Positions 1 to 12,130 of a DNA stretch of 64,000 nt are shown here, in pieces (positions within the stretch are counted from its first letter, which is position 1; each line of letters opens with the position of its first letter). A model generated the notes under the pieces. That model worked only from the letters and a program-made list of their open reading frames with translations, was not told the DNA's origin and made no database searches. The stretch is taken from assembly GCF_009730915.1 (NCBI RefSeq), contig NC_052484.1, positions 2,260,054 to 2,324,053 on the forward strand, read 5' to 3'. Source of the stretch: Dioscorea cayenensis subsp. rotundata. Lineage: Eukaryota > Streptophyta > Magnoliopsida > Dioscoreales > Dioscoreaceae. The position numbers and the translations under genes were made by a program.

Positions 1-479
1 AAGGACTCAAACTCAACAAAATACAAAAAGTTTTACTTGGGTTGCCTTCCAAGAAGTGCTTGTTTAACATAACGAGCTTGGCTTAGCTGGAATACGCATG
101 TCAAGGAGGTTCAAAATAGAAATACTCCTCAAGACCAAAATGAATGTCTCTGAAATAGTGCCCAAGTGCGAGATTGAAGAAAATGGTGAACTTACCAATG
201 AAGCTGACTGACTCAAGTGTTACCTCCTTAGGTAAAAGTTTTCTCTTGCCTTTCTTGGGGGAAGTGACCTCTAGCCAATACTTTTTGCTCATCTATTCCT
301 CAACCAATGTTGGTGTAAGAATAGAGGCGATCTCTTCAACATGAGGGGCATCCAATAACTCCACAAAATGCTCCTTGTGCAGAATTTCTTGCACATATTC
401 ATCAACAATCGAATAAATCTTATCAATGAAAGAACAAGTGTCATCAGTAGCATTAGATAAATCAAACATGACTTACTCA

Positions 480-846
480 CCCCCAATCCTAAATATCATT
501 CTACCATTGCTAACATCAATTAGAGCTTGGAAGCTGGCTAGGAAATGCCTACCAAGAATGAGGGGTACCTCAAGATCTCAACATCCTTATCTACATCTAA
601 AATTACAAAGTCTACCAGGAAGATAAATTTATCAACTTTAATCAACACATCTTTTATGATTCCCTAAAGATGCCTAATGGAGCGGTCTGCTAATTGTAAG
701 GTCATCCTAGTTGGCTAACGGTCACTAAGTCAAAATTTCCTAAACATAGTGTAAGGCATAATATTTATAATAGTTCCTACATCCACTAGGGCTTTTTCAT
801 TTACCAAATCACCAATGCTACAAGGGATAGTAAAACTCCCTACATC
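480..846 (-). pseudogene. Retropepsin-like protease domain fragment
   Basis: Minus-strand translation shows a GSFTIPCSIG start, an ALVDVGT catalytic-type motif (Asp present, near 783) and a PLILGRHFL block near 575-550, the normal order for a plant Ty3/gypsy aspartic protease. A stop codon lies after MFRKF near 724 and the frame changes before the second block. Downstream the frame runs on briefly to a stop near 292, and a further short open stretch (292 to 101) has no known domain. Confidence 0.7.
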
Positions 847-1849
847 TTTCTTCTTCCCTGGTAGTTAGTTTTAAAGTAATGCCGATCATCCCTTACTCAA
901 TGTAACCGTTGACACCTCTTCAAATTTTCCATTTCTTGGTTAGTAAGTCTATGAGAAACTTGGTGTACTTCAGCATTTGAGAAAGAGCTTCAACAAACGG
1001 TACATTAATGTGTAGTTGCTTCAATAAATCCAAAAATCTCTTGAATTTTTCATCTGTGCGATCATTCTTCAGCCTTGATGGGTAACGAAGCGAGGGACAT
1101 ACTTCTTCACTAATGGCGGTGTTCTTTTCTCAACAATTGGAGTGGCCTTTCCCTTCTTTGCCGGACTTTCCAAAATCTCAACTTCTAATTTCTTTTCCTT
1201 CCCTATCAGCCTGTTACTAACCCATCCCCACTTCTTTACCCCTCCGAAGACTGATAGCCTTGAGATGTTAACAAGGATTGGCTTCAGTATTACTCGGCAA
1301 ACTCTCTTGAGTACATTTGGACAACAGTTTAGCTATCTACCCCGCTTGATTCTCTAGATTCTAAATAGAAGCTTACTGATTTCTCATCATTGACTCTATG
1401 CACTGAAATTAGGTTTTGGACTGCTGAAACTTAGTATCCGTGCTCTGTATAAACCGAGTAAGTACTTCCTCCAATACGGGTTTCTTATAATTCTATGGTT
1501 GAGGAAATCCTGGTGGGAGCTTCTGCTGCTGCCCTTGATTTCCCCAAGAGAAATTAGGTTGATTCTGCCATCCTGGGTTACAGGTGCCACTGTAGGGGCT
1601 TCCTTGCTGTCGGAGGGCACTGCCAATGAAATATACTTGTTCGATGTATCCGTGGGCCGCTCCTACAATAGAGCAATATGTATAGGCATGTCTTTCCCCA
1701 CACGTGTTGTAAACCATAACTACAGTAGACTTCTAAGTGGATAAGTTATCAATCTTTTTGCTCAAGCCCTCCACCTGGGCTCCTAACGCTGTGACTTTGC
1801 TAACCTCGATTATCCCAGTGGGCTTTCCAACTGAGTTACCTCTAGAATT

Positions 1850-2206
1850 TCATTGGTAGTTGGTTATGGCTATCTCTTCTATCAACTGCTTGACAGCCTC
1901 TGGGGTCTTATTGCCAAGTGATCCTCCTGTTGCTGAGTCAATAAGATGACTGGTACTCTGATTTAGGCCTTGATGAAACATCAATTCAGGGAGATTGTGA
2001 TGTGGACATTTCCCTAATAAGTCTTTGAATCTCTCCCACGCATCAAACAATAATTCGGTATCCAACTATGCATAAGCTGTAATCTCTTGACGCAACTTGG
2101 CCATTCTTCCTGGTGGAACATAACGGGCTAAGAACGCTTCGACGAGCTACTCCCAAGTTGTGATAGATGCTCTAGAGAGAGCTTGGAGCCACTGCTTGGC
2201 TTTTCT
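1850..2206 (-). pseudogene. Retrotransposon gag capsid fragment, with in-frame stops
   Basis: Minus-strand translation gives a recognisable Ty3/gypsy gag capsid segment: an AKQWL helix, then FLARY, then AWERFKDLL, CPHH and NKTPE motifs. Two stop codons interrupt the frame, one near 2155 and one near 2068; the longest open stretch (2065 to 1850) follows the second. Gag would package element RNA in virus-like particles, but this copy is not functional. The identification rests on motif order remembered from plant gag proteins. Confidence 0.75.
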
Positions 2207-2460
2207 CTTTAGTGAGAATAGAAACAATCAGAGTCTAATGGCGTTATCAGAAATATTGTTGATCTTCAACATATCACAAACCTCGTGTAATACCTTAAAC
2301 CTTTGGATACTTGTAAGGAATTATATTCAGGGTATTATCACAATTTTAGTGAAACTATCCTACAAAGCAGTTCTATTAAGAAACTATCCTACAAAGATTA
2401 TCACTAACTCACTCAGGAGAATTGAGGGAGACTGGGTCTCCAAAGTACCCTAACTAGAGT

Positions 2461-2999
2461 CTTACTCATAATCCCCTCAAATTATAGCAAGTCTATGCTA
2501 TGTACGAATTTCTTCTCGTCACCAAGCACATCAAATATATGAAAACTAGGGGGCTCTTGCCACAATAGCAATCATTCAATAAAAACATGTAATTAGATAC
2601 AAAAATATAAATTGCGATTAATGAAATGAAATAGCACAACCATCCACAACCATTGTCAAAGTATAAACCCTAGATTTCAACTATGCCCAAACATCTATCA
2701 AATTAGTCCTCCATTAGTGGAGGGTAAGCATTGAAGATACAAGTAATAGGAGGAAACATGAAAACCCTCTTCTCAATCGTGCCGACGGAGGATTACCGAA
2801 GAAGCCCTAGGAAAGCTTCCAAGCATGCCGCCAAGATGAGATTGATAGCTACAATCTCCAATCCCCTTGAATATGGATCCAAATCTCCCTTGGAATAGCC
2901 CTTCAGTACTGGAGATTTATCTCCTTTCTTCTCAAACTTCACCTCTAAGAATCGCCCAAAAGAAAAACAAAAAATACCCTAAAAATCCTCATAAGTTCT
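2461..2999. other. Non-coding region beside the gag fragment
   Basis: No gene or clear repeat is recognised. In the element's orientation this is upstream of gag, so it may be leader or LTR sequence; no primer-binding site was found. Confidence 0.3.
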
Positions 3000-3395
3000 A
3001 TTTATAACTGACTGCTTACGGGTTGCTTACGGGCGTAAGGATGTGGCCATAAAGGAGCTGGAGAAGATGGTCACGAGCCTTACGAGAACACTTTCGGCCG
3101 TAAGTCCCATCTGTAAGATCTTCTATTTATATTACGGTCCAACTTATAGTCGTAAGCGCTAAACCGTAAGCTTCACTGTGCTACTTCTTATGACTACCCT
3201 TACGAGCGTATGCTGTGGTAATAAACTCCTGTGGATGGTCCTTACAGACATTTTTATAGGCATAAGTCGTGCCCGTAAGGTTCTCTGATTTGGCTCTGAA
3301 TCCTCCTTACGGTTATAAGGATCCCCGCAAGGTTCTCTGGAATCCACTTACGGCCGTAAAGTTGGCCGCAAGAGGCCTGTAAGCCAACCAGTTTG
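3000..3395. repeat. Cluster of TTAC(N)GTAA dyads
   Basis: About 390 bases hold at least seven short inverted pairs of the type CTTACGG...CCGTAAG with spacers from zero to about fifteen bases, for example around 3018, 3095, 3135, 3200, 3270 and 3350. The motif makes the block richer in CG than its surroundings. The pairs are diverged from one another, so this is not a simple microsatellite. Its position upstream of the gag fragment suggests LTR or leader sequence of the same retroelement; this is inference. Confidence 0.6.
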
Positions 3396-3464
3396 CATTG
3401 CCCTTTTTCAAATGATGCCGACAAAGCTCCAACATCTTCGTTTAGAGTCTGGAATGCTCCTTTT

Positions 3465-3466
<2 letters not shown>

Positions 3467-3507
<41 letters not shown>
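3467..3507. repeat. (CT)n microsatellite
   Basis: About 20 uninterrupted CT dinucleotides. Confidence 0.97.
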
Positions 3508-3509
<2 letters not shown>

Positions 3510-3733
3510 CTTGAAATGTTGCCCTAAGCCTAAGAATGCAAACCACACTATATTTAGCATTAAATTTCACAATATAATTATAATACATGCTAAATGAGTG
3601 TACAAAATGATATGAAATACATGAATGTTGTACACTCATTTTGATTATTACAATAATTGGTTTTAAATTCTCAAAGATGGGCATTAATTTTATTTAGTAT
3701 TTAATTGGAGCATTGCTCAAGGAACATGCCTAT

Positions 3734-3739
3734 TTTATT
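3734..3739 (-). promoter_or_regulatory. Candidate poly(A) signal of RLP1
   Basis: AATAAA on the minus strand about 80 bases past the RLP1 stop codon. Such motifs are common by chance in this AT-rich DNA. Confidence 0.35.
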
Positions 3740-3817
3740 TAAACTCAAATAGTATTATTTTATTACACCAATACATCATGATAATTTCATTACAAATATT
3801 ACATACAACAAAATATG

Positions 3818-6800
3818 TTAGGCAAATACCAAACAAGTTGTCTTTATTTTGTTGAAGTTTACCACTGTAACCACATATATCCAATCAAAAGCATTATCTA
3901 ATAATTGAAAATATGTGAAGCACCACCTCTTGTTTAATATCAATGCACTACAAAAGGCCCAAAGTCCAGAAGCAAATCCTATTCCCATGCTTAAATAAAG
4001 CCATTTTCTTTCATCAACCTCAGTAACATCTTCTTCCCCAATTTGGAGTGTAGGTGATTGAGATGGCTTATTTTCATGGCACTTGACATCTAATGGAAAT
4101 CCACAGAGATTAGAATTGTTGCTGTAAATAGAGGAATTGATGAATGTCTGAAATTGTCCACCAGATGGAATCTTTCCCGAGAACTTATTAAAAGAAAGGT
4201 TCAAATCACTCAATGAGGTTAATAATGCCATACTTTCTGGAATCATACCTGACAGATTATTCATTGATAAGTCGAGAGATTCTAACCACCGCAACTGACT
4301 AATACTCTCAGGAATCTTTCCAGTTAAATGGTTCTTAGATAAATGTAAGCTTCGCAAGCCTATCAAGTTTGTTAGCTCCTTCGGGATCTCTCCTGATAAA
4401 TCATTATCAGAAAGGTCAATAGCCATGGGGAGAGAAGATTCTTCAACACCATACCAAAGTTCTCTACCTTTCATTTCCACTTCAAATGTGTTAAAATGAT
4501 CTATATCATGTGAAGTATCTAAGAAGCCCTTCATGGCTTTAAGGTTGCCAAAAGTTATTGGAATTTCTCCTGAAAAATGATTGTGTGCAAGATCTATAAC
4601 TCGAAGAAAATTGAGGTTGCCCAGCTGTGGAGGAATGTTGCCAATCAATAAATTAGATCGAAGTCGAAGAGCTTCTAAATGTAACAAGCCATCCCAAAGC
4701 AAAGTTGATATGCTTCCATTGAATTTATTATAACCAAGATCAAGTATTCCCAAAGATTGGCAATTTCTCAATTGTAAAGGGAGCTCACCAGAAAAATTAT
4801 TATTGTTCAAGTGTAATACATCCAATGAATAGCCTCCACAAATTGAAGCAGGAAAATCACCACTTAAACTGTTGTAAGAAAGATCCACGATTGTAAGTTT
4901 TGTTTGTAGAGATTGGTTCCAACAAGCAAGAATAATCCCAGAAAATGAGTTGTTCTCTAACTTCAATATTTCAATTGTTGAGGGAAAAAGGGGTATTGGT
5001 CCCTCAAAATGGTTGTGGCTCAGAATGACATGACTTAGATTGAGATGCTCCAGTGAATGAGGCAATCTGCCTTTGATATCATTATGTGATAAATCTACAA
5101 TTTGAAGTTTCAAGCTAAAATTCCAAAACCAATCTGGTATGACATCTGAAATTCCTGCCTCAAACATTGAAATAGTAAACAAGTTCTCCAATTTTTGAAC
5201 CCAAGTAGGAAAACTTGGTCCCATTTGGCAACTACCTGTCAAAATTTCTTCCAAAGAAGATGGAGGAACCCAATTTGAACTAATATTGAATATGAACGCA
5301 TTCGAAGAAACGTCCAGATATTCTATATTTGTAAGATCAACAAAATGAGTTTCGGTCACAACACCCACCAACTTATTATTGCGAACGCTTAAAAGAATTA
5401 ACTTGGGAAACAACTGGCCAAGATTTTCAGGCAAAGTACCGTTCAGGGTATTATAAGAAAGGTCTAACTCTTGCAGTGATGGTACCAGTTGATAATCAGG
5501 AATTGGGCCGTATAATGAGTTGAAAGAGAGGTCAATTGACTTGACAGACTTGAGATTTCCTAACCATTCTGGTAAATGACCAAACAGGTTGGCATTCGAC
5601 AATATCAGTGTTTCCAAACTCATATTAATACATCCTGAAAATGTTTCTCCAAATTCACTCAATTCAACACTAACATTATTTCCTGAAAGATCCAGTGTTG
5701 TCAACATGCAAAGATCACCCAAAGTTTTTGGAATTCCACATCCATTATTACTATTTATATTATTTTTGAAAGAAAGGGTCTTGAGATAAGTTAGATTGCT
5801 AATGGTTGGAGGAATGAGATTTGAGAATCGATTATCTCCCATATAAAGATACTGAAGCCTACTTAATTCAAACAACCAAAATGGTATTGTTGAATTAATA
5901 TTGTTATCTGAAAGATTGAATAAAACAGAGAGTCAGAAATAAAATTAGATTATTTCTAATGGCAGAAAGAATATGATTTTAGAAATCTATTATAGCCAAG
6001 ATAAATAGATCATATGCTAGTAACTAAAATCAAGCCATAACCAATTAAAACATAGTTGAAATAAAATTGTTACCTGCAAGATCGAGGAGATAGAGCGATG
6101 TGAAGTTAACTCGAGGAAGAGAAAGAGGAAGGTTAAGCTTGCAGTCAGACAATCGTATCTCAGATATCCATTGAAGCATATTCAATGAGTGGATTATATT
6201 TGGTGCTTTAGAAAGATCCACTCCATTCAAATATAAGTATCGAATGGAAACTAGATTTGAAAGCCAATGACTTCCAACTATATGGAGCCTCCACCCAAAT
6301 CCAAATATCTCATCAGAGAGATCAAGATAGCTCAAGTTAGTGAGATTACCAAGTTGATGCGGAATAGCTCCACTGAAACCAGAATATGAAAGATCAAGAT
6401 ACTGAAGACTCCGAAATGAACCAATGAAGGCCGGGATATGGATTCCGACAAAGTAGTTCATGCTAAGGTCCAAGTATCTCAAGTGCCTCAAGCCAAGCAG
6501 AGAAGGCCTGATTTCACCTCCTAATCTTTGGGAACGAATAGGATTGTCATTATAATCATACAATGGCACTTGGCTATGGAGATCAAGCTGCACAACGTGT
6601 CCAGTCCTAGTGCTACACTGCACTCCCTTCCAACTAGTGCAACAGTTGTTACCAGTCCAAGAAGAGAGAAATCCATAAGGATCATGAAGCCCTTGTTTGA
6701 AATCAAGAAGAGCTTTTCTCTCATCTTCTTTGCAAACTTCAACTACTTGATCTTGTTTTTGTCCTTCTTGTTGTAGGTCACCAGTACAAACATCAAGCTT

Positions 6801-6851
6801 ATTAATAAACAAGAGAAACAAGATCAGTAGTAAAGACAGTAAATTATCCAT
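3818..6851 (-). CDS. LRR receptor-like protein (EIX2/Cf type), RLP1, two exons, 955 aa
   Basis: Exon 1 is 6851-6074 and exon 2 is 5907-3818; joining them (778 + 2090 nt) closes a frame of 956 codons with codon 260 split by a phase-1 GT-AG intron. The protein has a signal peptide (about 1-24), an LRRNT cap with CKEDER at 40 and Cys pairs to 79, a long array of 24-residue LRRs with LSxN and GxIP signatures, a non-LRR island near 700-740, an acidic stretch, one membrane span (about 895-917, with GxGFxSG) and a short basic tail. There is no kinase domain, so it should work with SOBIR1/BAK1-type co-receptor kinases at the plasma membrane, probably in recognition of microbial ligands (family knowledge). 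The ATG lies about 60 bases after a TATA box. It is a clear paralogue of the gene at 22244. The intron is odd: see its own entry. If it is not spliced the gene is a pseudogene with an early stop. Confidence 0.88.
5908..6073 (-). other. RLP1 intron made of duplicated LRR coding sequence
   Basis: The 166-base intron has donor CAG|GTAACA and acceptor CTTTCAG|ATAACA. Its first 22 bases match the first 22 bases of exon 2 at 18 positions. Minus-strand bases 5973-5956 match RLP2 bases 23062-23079 at 17 of 18 positions, at a similar distance (about 100 versus 91 bases) from the shared AG|GT point. The last bases of the intron resemble the end of exon 1. The simplest reading is a tandem duplication of about 166 bases across an AG|GT site, the left copy now giving the donor and the right copy the acceptor. 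The copy inside the intron contains stop codons. Confidence 0.75.
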
Positions 6852-6910
6852 GATGAAAGAATGGCTAATTGTGTGTAGATGTTGATTTCTCTTCCATTGT
6901 GTTCAATTCG

Positions 6911-6920
6911 TTTATATAGA
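6911..6920 (-). promoter_or_regulatory. TATA box of RLP1
   Basis: TCTATATAAA on the minus strand, about 60 bases before the RLP1 start codon. This leaves a leader of roughly 30 bases, similar to the layout at RLP2. Confidence 0.65.
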
Positions 6921-6930
6921 TAGGTTAGAG

Positions 6931-8110
6931 AGTCATGTCTTTCAGTTCCCATTAATTAACCACACTATGGACGAGGAATTTCCTCATCCAAATTTTCCAT
7001 TCAACTAAACACCCAAACGTTACGCCACAATCAACTTTTACCATTTATAATTTCACGAAGTTTGGTAAGTGATTAATTTTTAAAATTCATTAATTTTAAT
7101 AAATATTTATTATTAATCAGAAAAATTAAGGGAAAATTTTATCTATTTTCATGTTTTTTTTTTTCTAGAATGATCCCGAGCAACAATGTCCAAACCCGAC
7201 TATTTTCACTCTTATATCGGAGTTATTTTGAGTGTTTGAATTAATTTGAATGAAAAAAAAAATATTTTAGAGTTAAACGAAAATTTGAATCAACATTTAT
7301 AAAATTAATATTAAAATTTTTATAATTAAATGTGGTATGTTTTTGTTATATTAATTATTTAATATATTACTTTAATAATTGAATTTTGTGGGAATAAAAT
7401 GTGGATTACTTGAACCATGATTAAGGTTAGGACACAATCATCGATACTAACAGATATTATATAAGGACTAGCATAATATGACACAAATATGTATAATGAC
7501 ATCATAATAAATCTAACAAATATTATTTGAATTAAAATATTTGTATTTTTTTTCTTTTTACAAATTTTTTTATACGTATATTAAAATATTATTTGTAAAT
7601 TGTTATGTATACTTATTAGAGGGGAACAAAGGATGCTCAAATTTCTCTCGTCAACCAAAGAAGTCTTTTAATGGTTGTGAGAGTGTAGACCATGTATTGG
7701 AAGTCCTGTAAAAGGGTAAATTTCTCTCAGTGGGATATTTTGTACATATATATATATATATATACGAGAATTCAAATTGGAAGCTAATTGCTTAAGCAAC
7801 CAAAATCTCTAACATTTGGACCAATCCCTTGATTATTATATCTCTTTCACTATAAAAATATATGATGTCACCATATGGAATTTCTCTAAGAAGATAAAGA
7901 AGAAGAATAAAGATGATGTTTCATTGTCAAATTTCCTAGTGGAAAAAGAAAAAGAAGGAAGAAGAAGATTAAATCTTTTTCACTCTAATAAATATAATAT
8001 TAATTACCTGTGGAATTTCTTAGTCTAACAAGTATTTCTCAGTCTTTGAAAATGAAGAAGAACAAAAATGACGATGTTTCATTGTCAAATTTCCTAATCC
8101 AAGAAGAAGA

Positions 8111-8172
<62 letters not shown>

Positions 8173-9068
8173 CATAATAATAATCACAAATGGAGTGACT
8201 CTTAAGACTAACAAATATATGGGGTAGTTTACAATAGGGTTACATCTATAGTGAAGTCTAAGATTAAAAAATCACTATTAAAATTGTAGTATTATTACAA
8301 CATTAGAGTATTAGAGGGAATCAAGAAAAGTAAAGAAGAAGTTAATCACCATATATATAGTGTGATACTCTCTGATGAAATTAAGTAATGTGATTCTAAT
8401 TGAAGAAATCAAGGAACAAAATCAATTATCACGTACACCATAGAGAATAATTAACATTATCATATGTATTGAGATACTGAGCAGTGAGACAATTACTTAC
8501 AGACTAATGCATTACCATGAATATATAACAGATACAGATACAGATACCGTATCAAGAAATCAAGAAGGTTAATCTATATAATGAAATCTAGTGTGATTAA
8601 ACTAAAGAAGTTAATAGATTATATATATATATATATATATATAGTGTGGTGATATGAGAATAACAGGTTTTTTCTCTCATTTTGTGCATCTTAAAGTGGA
8701 AGACGCGGACAATAATTCCTACAGAGAAATAATGAGTTTTTTATTTGTGAGAGTTAAAAAAATTATTTTCTAATATCTACTTGGGGTTGCGATGGAGAGT
8801 AAGTGCTTATATACTTAAAAGATTTCCTCTTTTGTCTCGTAGCCTATACTGGATGAAAAATATAAATTTTTTGCCTTTATTTTATTTATCTTTTGGCTTA
8901 TCTTTCTTGACAAATTTTGGCCAACAAAATAATTAACTATTTACAAACGACCAAAGGGCTCATAGTCTAATAGTATTTGACCTTTCATGAAAAAACAAGA
9001 GTGAAACATTCAAAATTCTCAAATTCAAGACTTTATAAAGAATTAGATAGTCGGAAATAATGGCTTTC
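6931..9068. other. AT-rich intergenic region with microsatellites
   Basis: No gene is recognised. It holds (TA)n runs near 7746-7766 and 8622-8642, a long trinucleotide repeat at about 8107-8170, and many short A/T tracts. Confidence 0.6.
8107..8170. repeat. (AAT)n-(ATT)n palindromic microsatellite
   Basis: About eleven AAT-type triplets run directly into about eight ATT-type triplets, so the tract is self-complementary and could fold as a hairpin of over 20 base pairs. An ATT/AAT tract near 18040 in the ADF gene lacks the switch. Confidence 0.9.
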
Positions 9069-9281
9069 TGATGCAGGAGATTGGGTAAGTTCAGAGAATT
9101 TCTAAGGAGGGAGACAGGGAAAGGAAGAAGGAGATAGGAGAAGAGAGGGATAGAAAGAAGGAGAGAATGATTTCAAGCCAAAAAATGTTGTTCCATTGAT
9201 TCATCACACTATTAATCGATAGTCATAACAAAATTGTAACAACTTTCACAGCTGGCATTCTAACAAACATCTTGTGTGCCA
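9069..9281 (-). repeat. 3' LTR of the chromovirus
   Basis: Direct repeat of 13919-14110. It shares the opening GATGCAGGAGA and the closing block around CTAACAAACATCTT, with a purine-rich GGGAGACAGGGAAAGG stretch in between. It contains a short insertion relative to the other copy (about 213 versus 192 bases). Confidence 0.8.
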
Positions 9282-9399
9282 AGGTAATTTGTAAAGTAAT
9301 AACAACCTTCTAGTACTGGTAAATTTTTCCTAATTACAAACATTCACCAATGTAATTCACTCTTCTAATTATTGCATCTGATTTCATTTCACTTCATTA

Positions 9400-10990
9400 T
9401 TTAATCATCGTATTTGGCGTGCTTCTTTCCTTGAGTTTTACGAGAGCTCCTTCTGATGGATACGCCCCCTTCCTTTGATGTTTCTCCTGTAACAATTGCC
9501 CCACCTTTTAAAGATTCGTGTCCTCAAGGATGAAGTTAGGATAAGTGGCCTTGAATGCTGCTACATCTTCCCATGTGGCGTCCTCTTCTGGCTGGTGATC
9601 CCATTAAACTAAGATTTTAGGAAAGATGTGTCCGTGCTTGAGAACATCCCTGCACTGAAGAAAAGCTTTGGGCTCCAGAATGGGATGTTGGTTGAAGAAC
9701 TCAGACGGCAATGGGTGAAGAACCGTTGTGGTATCCCCAATAAACCGCTTTAGTTTGGAGACATGAAATACTTTGTGGAGTTTTGTCATGACTGGAAATT
9801 GCAATCTATAAACAACCGCACCAATCTACTCCACAATTTGAAATGGGCCAAAAAAATGTCGAGCTAGCTTATGAAATGTGCAATGTGCCAATGAAGATTG
9901 CCGGTAGGGCTGTAATTTGAGTAAACCAATCTCCCAGCTAGAACTGAACATTAGTCCAACCGGAGTTGGCTTGGTTCTGCTTTCGAAGCTGGGCGAGCTG
10001 TAAGTTCTCATGCAGTGTCGTGATGAGCTTTGACTGGTCAGTAAGTAAGTCATCCACCGCCCCCACCAATGATGTTCTAGTCAGATAATCAGCTAAAGAG
10101 GGTGGTGCTTGCCCAAATACCTCTCCAAAAGGCGACATTTTGATCGCCTAGTGTCAAGCAGTATTATAATGCCACTCGGCCCATAGAAGGAAACGTGGCC
10201 ATTGGCAGGGGTTGTTGCCGGCGAAACATCTCAGATAATCCTCCAAATAACAATTGAGGGCCTCCGTCTAATCGACCGTTTGTGAATGGTAAGAAGTGCT
10301 AGTAGCTAGCATCGTTCCCTGTAGTTGGAATAGCCCTCACCAAAAATTAGACATAAAGATAGGGTTACGATAGGAGACAATCTGCACCGAAAGTCCATGA
10401 AGTTTAATGACATCTTGGACCATAGATTATGCCACCTGAGAAGCAACGAAAGAAGGGCTCAATGCGAAGAAATGCGCCTATTTTGACAGACGGTCAACCA
10501 CCACCATAATTGTTGTCTTTCCTCCCGCTGGCGGTAAACTTGTGATAAAATCCATGGCTATTGAATGCCAAATTTTTCCTGGAATCGCCAAGGGTTGCAG
10601 AAGGCCCTAAGGAGCACAATTGAAGGACTTCGTTGCCTGGCAAATTGAGCACTTGGCTACATACTCCCAAACTGTACGCCGAAGTTCTGGCAAAAAAAAG
10701 ATGCTAGTGATGCGAGCTAGTGTTCCGCTAATAAGAGAGGTTGAAGTACTGAATTCCCTGGAATCCATATCTTTCCTTTGAAGAACTAGACACCCTCTTT
10801 CAATGAGAAATCTAGGTGCTGGCCTGGATTCCCGGTGATCTAAGCAATCAACTTCATGGTGTCTGGGTGAGCTTTGTAAGCCGTTCGAATGGCGTCCCAG
10901 AGTATTGGTTGTGGTCAGGAGTCCGAGAACAGAGCTTGATAAGATACACCAGAGACTTGTGACAATGTGCCAGCCCATTGAGTACACCCG
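9400..10990 (-). pseudogene. Integrase and chromodomain relic
   Basis: On the minus strand an HHCC-type segment with CSICQ (near 10655) is followed by the catalytic-core region with AMDFI near 10550 and VVVDRLSK near 10490, a C-terminal module with HKVFHVSKLKRF (near 9760) and a chromodomain patch EEDATWED (near 9580). Stops lie at many points, for example near 10480, 10430 and 9605. It would have inserted element cDNA, with the chromodomain steering it to heterochromatin (family knowledge), but this copy is dead. Confidence 0.8.
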
Positions 10991-11029
10991 ACTTGCACTC
11001 TATATCGAAATCAAACCCCACTAATTTGT

Positions 11030-12130
11030 ACAACCATCGCTGATGCTTGAGGGTTTAAATTATTTGGTGAAGCAGGGCGCGAAGACTATGATGGTCGGTC
11101 TGGACTGTGAACTGCCGACCCAAAAGATATTGAAGCCATTTCTCACCGCTTCAGTGATGGCTAGCATTTCTTTAGCATATGTGGATGCGGCTTGTTTCAA
11201 GCAGAGAGTTGTTTGCTAAAGAAGGTGATCGAATAACCTTTCTGTAAGAGGATCACGCCAATGCCCGAGCCCAAAACGTCAATCTAAACCACGAAGGGAA
11301 GCTCAAAATTTGGCAATTGCAAGATCAGAGTTTGGGTTAAGGCCTCCTATAAATCCTTGAAGGCCTCTATAGTTGTGGGTGTCTAGACGAACGCATCCTT
11401 GCGCAAAAGCTCGATTAACGGGGCTGCCAAAATAGAGTATCAAGAAACAAACCAACGGTAATATCCGCAGAGATCAAGAAATGCTCGCAAGAGCTTCACC
11501 AAAGTCGGAAGGGGCCAATCATGTATGGATTGAATCTTTGCGGGATCAACAGCAACACCCTCGTCGGAGATGACGTGGCCCAAATAAGGCAGAGAGAGGC
11601 AACCAAATTCACATATTAAAAGTTTTATATAAAGGTGATGATGTCACAAACAAGAGAAGACCTCATCGAGATGTCGCAAATGGGAGTCCCAGTCATAGCT
11701 GTACATAAGGATGCCATCAAAAAATATAAGAACAAATTTGCACAGTACCTGTTTGAAGATGGAATTCATAAGAGACTGGAATGTTGAAGGGGCATTCGAC
11801 AGTCCAAATAGCATTACGAGGAATTCATAATGGCCGTCATGTGTGCGGAAAGCTGTCTTCTCAATGTCCTATGGGTAGATCCGAACTTGACGATATCATG
11901 CCTGGATGTCTAGCTCGGAGAAGACCTGTGCAATGCCAATCTCATCCAAGATTTCCTCCACCGTGGGAATCGAAAATTGATCCTTGATAATGAAAGCGTT
12001 CAAGGCTCTGTAGTCAACACATAAGCGTCAAGAACCGTCTTTCTTCTTGACCAGATGCACCGGCGATGAAAATGGACTCGTGCTCGGACATATAATGCCG
12101 TCGATGAGCATATCACTCACTAGCTTCTCA
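11030..12130 (-). pseudogene. Reverse transcriptase and RNase H relic, catalytic Asp lost
   Basis: Reverse transcriptase signatures appear on the minus strand in order but in shifting frames. At the active-site box the sequence reads FFDG (bases 11724-11713) where the family has two adjacent aspartates: the second is Gly (codon 11715-11713). RNase H follows, with FTVQTDHHSL near 11100. Both the frame breaks and the missing Asp make the copy inactive. Confidence 0.75.

Larger units (their letters stand above)
1..2460 (-). mobile_element. Broken Ty3/gypsy retrotransposon fragment (gag to protease)
   Basis: Read on the minus strand this region carries, in order, a retrotransposon gag capsid part (about 2206 to 1850), a linker with a zinc-knuckle-like Cys/His patch (about 1717 to 1490) and a retropepsin-like domain (about 846 to 480). 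Several in-frame stops and frame changes break it, so it cannot make a full polyprotein. The gag style (ends in a NKTPE...ELIEE-like helix, then an NPGW...NFSW patch) fits the non-chromovirus Tat/Athila side of plant Ty3/gypsy. No reverse transcriptase is seen before the window edge; the sequence at 1-100 already looks like spacer. The element is therefore either internally deleted or continues to the left. Terminal repeats were not identified. Confidence 0.75.

Noticed and set aside
3412..3684. Open frames with Leu-Ser or Arg-Glu repeats on both strands
   Set aside because: Both are translations of the (CT)n run at 3467-3507.
3818..6851. RLP1 as two separate genes (exon 1 part and exon 2 part)
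   Set aside because: The two parts join in frame through one GT-AG intron, and the joined protein aligns end to end with RLP2. The downstream part alone lacks a start, a signal peptide and the LRRNT cap.
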